Shown here: positions 58,883-64,000 of the stretch, one piece after another
Layout: the number at the start of each line of letters is the position of its first letter
Position numbering within the stretch: the first letter of the stretch is position 1
Origin: Anadara kagoshimensis
Lineage: Eukaryota; Mollusca; Bivalvia; Arcoida; Arcidae
Direction: 5' to 3'
DNA: 64,000 bases
Assembly: GCA_021292105.1 (NCBI GenBank)
Contig: CM037874.1
Span: 30,184,300 to 30,248,299 of the forward strand
Translations under genes and position numbers: made by a program
Notes under the pieces: generated by a model
Database searches by the model: none
Told to the model about the DNA's origin: nothing
What the model saw: only the letters and a program-made list of their open reading frames with translations

Positions 58883-59576
58883 TAACCTCCGAAAACCGAT
58901 TGTCCTCCGGACCGGAAAAAAATCCGGTTTTGACAGGTTTCGGTTTATAGAGGTTCTTATCCAGAGTTATTTGCCCCTAATAATAATGAAGGAATAGATG
59001 TTAGCTCCCTTGGAATGTATCTCGTTAGTATGTTGAATTGGGTATAAAATATACAATTGTATATGAACCGGACTTCTTATTGTAAATACATGTACATGTA
59101 CATGTATATTGATGAAAAGTAAAAATTTCAATAAAATTAAAAAGTTTTTTGTTGTTTTTGAGTCTACATACAACATGAAAAGGTACGGCACCACGTGCAA
59201 TCACATGCCGTGACGCACATGATTTTCTCCAGGCAGGTCTCGGGAGAAACATTTGTCAAATTGATGATGTTTGCAAGAGTTATATCAACTACAAGTAATA
59301 AAATCCATGTGAGTGCAATGAATTAGTTTTTACACATTGCATTCCTCCTGTGTCATTTCCAACACGGTGACCTATATATTCAACTAGCCTTCAAAAGTTG
59401 TTCGGTTGACAAATCAATGTTTTCGGGATTTGCCGATTTTTATGTTGGGACATCTGTTGCATTTTTTTATTGTACTTTTTGGTTTCCCAATCAATAAATT
59501 AATTTTTTTTAAATTGGAAGCAGATCATTTTCCTACACTGCTGAAGGTTAAATAAATGTTAGATATTCTTGATTGG

Positions 59577-59812
59577 AATAAAGCCAAGTGAAAATAATCT
59601 TGAATAGGTTACCAATGAAATAATCTTGACTGGGTTATTAAACACTTTCAATTTGAATAAAGCCAAGTGAAATTAATCTTGAATAGGTTACCGGGGAAAT
59701 AATCTTGACTGGGTTATTAAACACTTTCAATTTGAATAAAGCCAAGTGAAAATAATCTTGAATAAGTTACCAGTGAAATAATCTTGACTGGGTTATTAAC
59801 TAAACACTGTCA
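59577..59812 (+). repeat. 79-bp tandem repeat, three units
   Basis: AATAAAGCCAAGTGAAAWTA starts at 59577, 59656 and 59735. Units differ at few sites. It lies inside the non-coding part of the Tigger element. Confidence 0.92.
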
Positions 59813-59924
59813 CTTTATCTGCAGATCAAAGGCAGACGCTTGGAGAAATCAAAACACATTGATCGGTTACAAATTATAAATTTATACAATAAATAACAAT
59901 TCATTATGTATTTTATACATTTTT

Positions 59925-60180
59925 AAATCCAAATTCAATATCAGAATAAAATAAGAATTAAGGTCCATAGTAAACAATAAGATAATGTTCTTGTAATCCA
60001 ATTTCATGAATCACAATTGAATGATAACCTAACTTATTTTACGATTAAAAATAAAATAAGGAATAAAGTCCAAAGAAAACGATAAGTTACTGTTCTTGTA
60101 ATCCAATTTCATAATCCACGAATGATTAACTAATATTCATTTAAATCTTGATTGAATAATAACTTAATCCAAATGAATAA
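59925..60180 (+). repeat. ~115-bp imperfect duplication
   Basis: GTTCTTGTAATCCAATTTCA occurs at about 59987 and 60093, each preceded by an AAATAAGRAATWAAGTCCA-type string. Non-coding, within the Tigger element. Confidence 0.7.
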
Positions 60181-60207
60181 GTCACTAATGTTACAAGTTC
60201 CAACTAC

Positions 60208-61791
60208 TTATGAAGAGGACTTATTGAAGAATGAGTCTAATGTTAATTGTTTAGATACACACTTTCTCTCCACGATGGTCTTGGTAGTCATGTGTTCTAA
60301 TTCCATCAAAAAGGGAAGATAACGGTCATCTTTAACAATTGAGAAGTTCTTTAATTTACTAATGGCACATAGTACATAACTATATGACATTTCACTTCCA
60401 CTGTTTATCTCATGATCACTGTCCTCTGTATCAGTTTGGCACTCATTGTCACTTGTTTTATCTGCCTGCCTTAAAGTTCTAAATTCGTCTATTAAATTGT
60501 TCTCCCAATTGTCACTATCATCCTCAGTGTTCAAATTATCATCGAATGAAACGATCAATATTTAGTCTTACACTATGCGCAAGTTGGGCTAACGATATCA
60601 TCATCATCATCATTGTCTACATCACTTACATCATCGCAATCACCGGTTAAGAATCCACTTGATTGAAAACACTTGGATATGGTTTGTGTTGTTGTCTCTT
60701 CCCATGCTCTTGCGATCCAGTGCACGCAATCTAATAATGTTATGCCTTTACAAAGTTCACTAGCCGAATCCACATTGTCAATTTTTGTGAGCATTGAACT
60801 AAGGAGATGTTTTCTGTATCGTCCTTTGAAAGCACGAATGATTACCTGGTCTAGGGGTTGCAACACGGATGTTGTGTTTGCTGGCAAAAACACTAATTTC
60901 ACATTTGACAGTTCTGTATCGGGATGCGAAGTAGCATTGTCCAAAAGCATAATAATCTTTCTATTGTCACGTCTCATTTTCTTGTTTATTGATGAAATCC
61001 ATTTTTTGAATAGATTTGAATTCATCCAAGTCTTACGGTTTGACTCATATTCCACAGGCAAACGTTGTTTTTTTTCATATTTTTGAAACACCTCAGATTT
61101 TCCGCTTATCCGATTACTAAGGGTTTAAGTTTCTCACCGGTCGCGCTACATGCAAACAAAACAGTCACTCTTTCCTTTGAATTTTTAACTCCTTTTGTTG
61201 ATTCTCCCTTAGCTGACAAAGTTTTATCCGGTAAAGCTCTCCAATAAAGTCCAGTCTCATCACAATTGACAATGTCCTTTGAATCGTAGCCATTTATAAT
61301 GTCCGGAATACGTGTTTTAAAATCATCAACTACATTTTGATCTACGACGGCACTTTCACCAGAAACTTTAAATCCACGCACTGAATATCTAGATTGCCAA
61401 CTCTCTAACCATCCGTTGGATGCTTTAAATTCAATAAATCCAAGTTCTGAAGCAAATTTAACGGCCTGTCCTTCGATCAACGGTCCAGATATTGGAATGT
61501 TTTTGGATCGAGCACCAGTAAACCAACGCCATGTTAATTCATTAAGTTCTTCATATTTGCACGCATTGTTAAATCGCAATTTATCAGCATTTGCATTTTT
61601 TCAAATTCATCTAAATACACTTGCTTCCGCTTTAAAATATCCGAAACAGTAGATGCCCCAATTCCATATTTTTTCCCTAACTCTTTCTGGGTTATCTTTG
61701 GAGATGACAAATTAGCATCTTTAATCAAATCAATCTTGCCCTTTAACGACAATTCTGTTCGTCTCCGTTTAGCAGGAGGTTGTTTAGACAT
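60208..61791 (-). pseudogene. Tigger/pogo (CENP-B-like) transposase
   Basis: It starts at the ATG at 61791. The N-terminal CENP-B-type helix-turn-helix has LGKKYGIGASTVSDILKRK (about residues 40-58). After a one-base shift at an A-run (about 61600), the second DNA-binding domain reads LTWRWFTGARSKNIPISGPL. The DDE domain gives VNCDETGLYWRALP (first Asp), LLFACSATGEKLKPLVIG, then after a shift (about 61106) ESNRKTWMNSNLFKKWI, IIMLLDNATSHP (second Asp) and TTSVLQPLDQ (third Asp, 29 residues between the last two). A poly-Asp stretch follows and the frame stops at 60573. A third shift leads into an acidic tail ending at 60208 (RKCVSKQLTLDSFF). All three catalytic Asp are present. Only about three frameshifts break it, so inactivation is recent or some shifts are assembly errors. 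Confidence 0.88.
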
Positions 61792-62437
61792 AACTTTAAA
61801 TTATTTTTCACAGATAACCACAAGAAACACAAAAAGAATATGATTTGAAAAATTTATTGTATCAAATTTTATAACACAAATATAAAGCCATACAATTTCT
61901 CAGTCTGTGATCGAAACGTAAGAAAAACATCATGTTTATTTATTGTTTATTTGAAGTTCCTTTTGAAATTCACTTTGTTTTCACAAAAATGTAATGTTTC
62001 TATGATCATAAATGATCCGTAGCGTTTTTGTGTAACGAAGCCTCAAGAGTGCTTTGATCTTTCAAATGTTTAAATACACAACCGAACATACAGCTGGCCT
62101 GAAAAAAACCCAGATTTAACCAGTTCCATTACCGACACCTGTCTGACCACGCTGTATTGTTTGATGATTGGTAATTACGATCTCTATTGTTTACTATTGT
62201 TTACTTTGATTAGACATAATTCCTGAATGTCCAGTAACTTCAAACAAATAAACAACAAAGAGAAATAGAATATAGGTCGTTGTACAAACTTTAATTATAA
62301 CACAATTATCTTAATAAATAAATGTATGCTTGTCCGATTTCCGGAGAAAAAATAAACCGAATTCTATAACATATAAAATTATCGAATTTGCATTTAAAAA
62401 AATGCAATTTTGAAAAAAGATCGGTTTTCAAAGGTTA

Positions 62438-62640
62438 AATATTAAACACCGGGCGTTTTTTTCCCAAAAAATTGGCCGGTATTCAGAATACACAGGGTTC
62501 GGTTTATCAAGGTTTTTATAACATGAAAAATAAAGAGGAAAATTCGGGACCGGCAGACTCGGCCGGTTTTGACAGGATTTCGGTTTCTCAGGGGCCGGTT
62601 TCCGGGAAGTGTCAAGTATGTTGAAAATCCAAGGCATGAT
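62438..62640 (+). repeat. Fragment related to the Tigger terminal region
   Basis: CCGGTTTTGACAGG occurs here at 62563 and, in the same orientation, at 58924 inside the Tigger left end. Both are followed by a TTTCGGTTTMTMAG-type string. A direct rather than inverse match means this is not part of the right TIR. It is probably the end of a second, related element. Confidence 0.5.
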
Positions 62641-62977
62641 AATCCAGAAAAAACATGCCTGGTCAGAAAAATAGGGCAAACTCTAAAAGAAATGGGCCTG
62701 TCAAGATGGAATACATCCAAGAAGATGCCAAAAGGTCACAGACCCTTGAATACAAAATAATCACAGAATACAATAATACAATCATATACCAAGACCAATG
62801 TCTTATACTCAGATTTTATTGATTTCTATATATCTATATTTTTTTAAGAAAAATATTAACTTCGTTTCAAAAGAAAATGAAATGACATTCTGCCAATATT
62901 TTGTCATTTGATACCATTAAAATACTGAAATTTTGAATTGTTTAAACATTTTAAATGTAAATTCTGGGTGTTACCTG
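62641..62977. other. No gene; probably includes the 3' end of the right-edge LINE
   Basis: AT-rich. TTACCTGTTACCTGTCTG near 62972-62988 flanks the stop of the next LINE and may be its 3' terminal repeat. Confidence 0.4.
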
Positions 62978-64000
62978 TTACCTGTCTGTAGAAACCACTA
63001 TAGGCTTTTCGCCTCTCTGGTCCATTTTAATGAATTTCTTTAGACTAGATTCTGTTCTATCCGGTTCCGGTTCGTAAATGGTCGGGTGGAATTTTAGATT
63101 TAATTTTGTCCAATGTTTGTTAATGGCACTTTTAAAACTGTTTTGAGATGGTTTGTTGACGAGTTCCGCTGGTAGGGAATTCCATGTATTTGTCACACGT
63201 TGACTAAAAGTTGCTTTCCTCATATTAGTTCTACTGAATTCTTTATGGAGTTTGAAATTGTGCCCCCTGGTGTTGCTTTTTGAGTAGGAGAATATGTTTT
63301 TATCTACTTTGTCAATATTGTGTTGGATTTTGTACATTTGTACTACGTCGGATCTTTTTCTCCTATATTCTAGAGTTGGTAAACCAAGTAATTTTAATCG
63401 TGATGAATAAGGGGTGTCTTATGGATTTAACCAATTTGCTGGCTCTACGTTGGACGTTTTCTATCATAGCAGCATCTTTTTTGTACATTACCGACCAGAC
63501 ATTGCTGCCATACTCAAGATGAGGTCTAACTAATGATTTATATAATGGTACAAAAGTGTCCTTATCCATATTTTTGAAGGTTCTTCTTAGTAGACCCAAC
63601 ATTTTATTTGCTTTTTTCACAGAGGAGTGGATATGGTCCCTGAAGGTTAATTTATGGTCCACTATTATTCCTAGATCTTTTTCTTCTTTTACTTTTTTGA
63701 TTTCTGTACCATTCAAATTGTAAACTGGACTATCTTTATTTCCTTGGTGTAGGTGTTTGCATTTCTTCTCGTTAAATTTTAATTGCCACTCTTGAGACCA
63801 GTTATTTATTACATCAATATCATCCTGAAATATATTACTGTCTTGTCTGGTTTTGATTATCCTATATAGCTTTGTGTCGTCCGCAAAGATTTTAATGACA
63901 CTTTGGACAGCTTCTGGCAGATCGTTGATAAAAATTAAAAATAGAATAGGTCCAAGAACACTTCCTTGCGGGATTCCACTAAGTACTGGTTTCCAATCTG
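62978..64000 (-). pseudogene. CR1/jockey-like LINE reverse transcriptase, C-terminal part (cut by window edge)
   Basis: Entering from 64000, one open frame runs to 63363 with SGIPQGSVLGPILFLIFIND, the catalytic IFADDTKLY, KEEKDLGIIVDHKLTF and the thumb HLEYGSNVWSVMYKKDAAMI. A one-base loss near 63395 shifts the frame. The second frame, ending at 62978, carries RKRSDVVQMYKI, FSQRVTNTWNSLPAELV and SFKSAINKHW, the C-terminal signature of CR1/L2/jockey-group ORF2. With one indel in about 1 kb this copy is young. The endonuclease and the 5' part lie beyond the window. Confidence 0.88.

Larger units (their letters stand above)
58883..62437 (-). mobile_element. Tigger/pogo-type DNA transposon
   Basis: The left end TAACCTCCGAAAACCGAT (58883) is inverse to ATCGGTTTTCAAAGGTTA (62420-62437). 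Both ends sit at TA, as expected for Tc1/mariner-group insertions. The transposase lies on the minus strand (61791-60208). The 3' side of the element (58940-60200) is non-coding with two internal tandem repeats. The total of about 3.55 kb is ordinary to long for the group. Confidence 0.72.

Noticed and set aside
60600..60625. Trinucleotide ATC repeat as a separate microsatellite
   Set aside because: It is the coding sequence of the poly-Asp stretch in the Tigger transposase.

Overview
This 64 kb window is AT-rich eukaryotic DNA made almost entirely of mobile-element debris. I find no intact host gene and no bacterial-style operon. It most resembles a bivalve mollusc genome. The reasons are the mix of repeats (tRNA-derived SINEs, repeat-cored Helitron-like elements, many small TIR elements, Tx1-like LINEs) and retroelement or transposase relics of types I associate with molluscs. 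That assignment is inference from repeat style; no single-copy gene anchors it.

Layout. 1-4676 (-): I-clade LINE with a zinc-knuckle ORF1 and an ORF2 holding APE endonuclease, reverse transcriptase (RT) and RNase H, cut by the window edge. 4677-8068 (+): 5'-truncated Tx1/L1-like LINE ending in poly(A), head-to-head with the first. 8-20 kb: non-coding, with small TIR elements, a 45-bp minisatellite, a 2.5-kb Helitron-like element cored by ~145-bp repeats, a SINE and AT-rich microsatellites. 20.9-22.2 kb: 19 copies of a 68-bp satellite without an indel. 22-31 kb: two SINE families (three copies with clear target-site duplications), hAT remnants and MITEs. 31.6-32.2 kb: relic of a transposon-encoded protein. 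32.3-37.1 kb: possible large TIR element holding ~391-bp tandem repeats. 37.95-38.97 kb: foldback element. 39.8-41.5 kb (-): another Tx1/L1-like LINE, abutted by a second Helitron-like element (41.5-43.9 kb).

45.6-48.3 kb is the most unusual stretch. A LINE ORF1 with zinc knuckles followed by a NADAR domain lies on the minus strand, and a separate NADAR-SGNH fusion lies on the plus strand. Then come a PHD-finger scrap, a MULE-like transposase relic (49.2-50.5 kb), nested MITEs (52-54.3 kb), an unclassified decayed coding region (54.4-55.9 kb), a probable solo LTR with TATA box and AATAAA (56.9-58.1 kb), a 3.5-kb Tigger/pogo element (58.9-62.4 kb) and a CR1/jockey-like LINE running off the right edge (62.98-64 kb).

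Nearly every coding stretch carries frameshifts or stops. The longest uninterrupted ones are the RT of the 40-41.5 kb LINE, the zinc-knuckle ORF of the first LINE and parts of the Tigger transposase. The genes do not form a pathway; the window records successive insertions.
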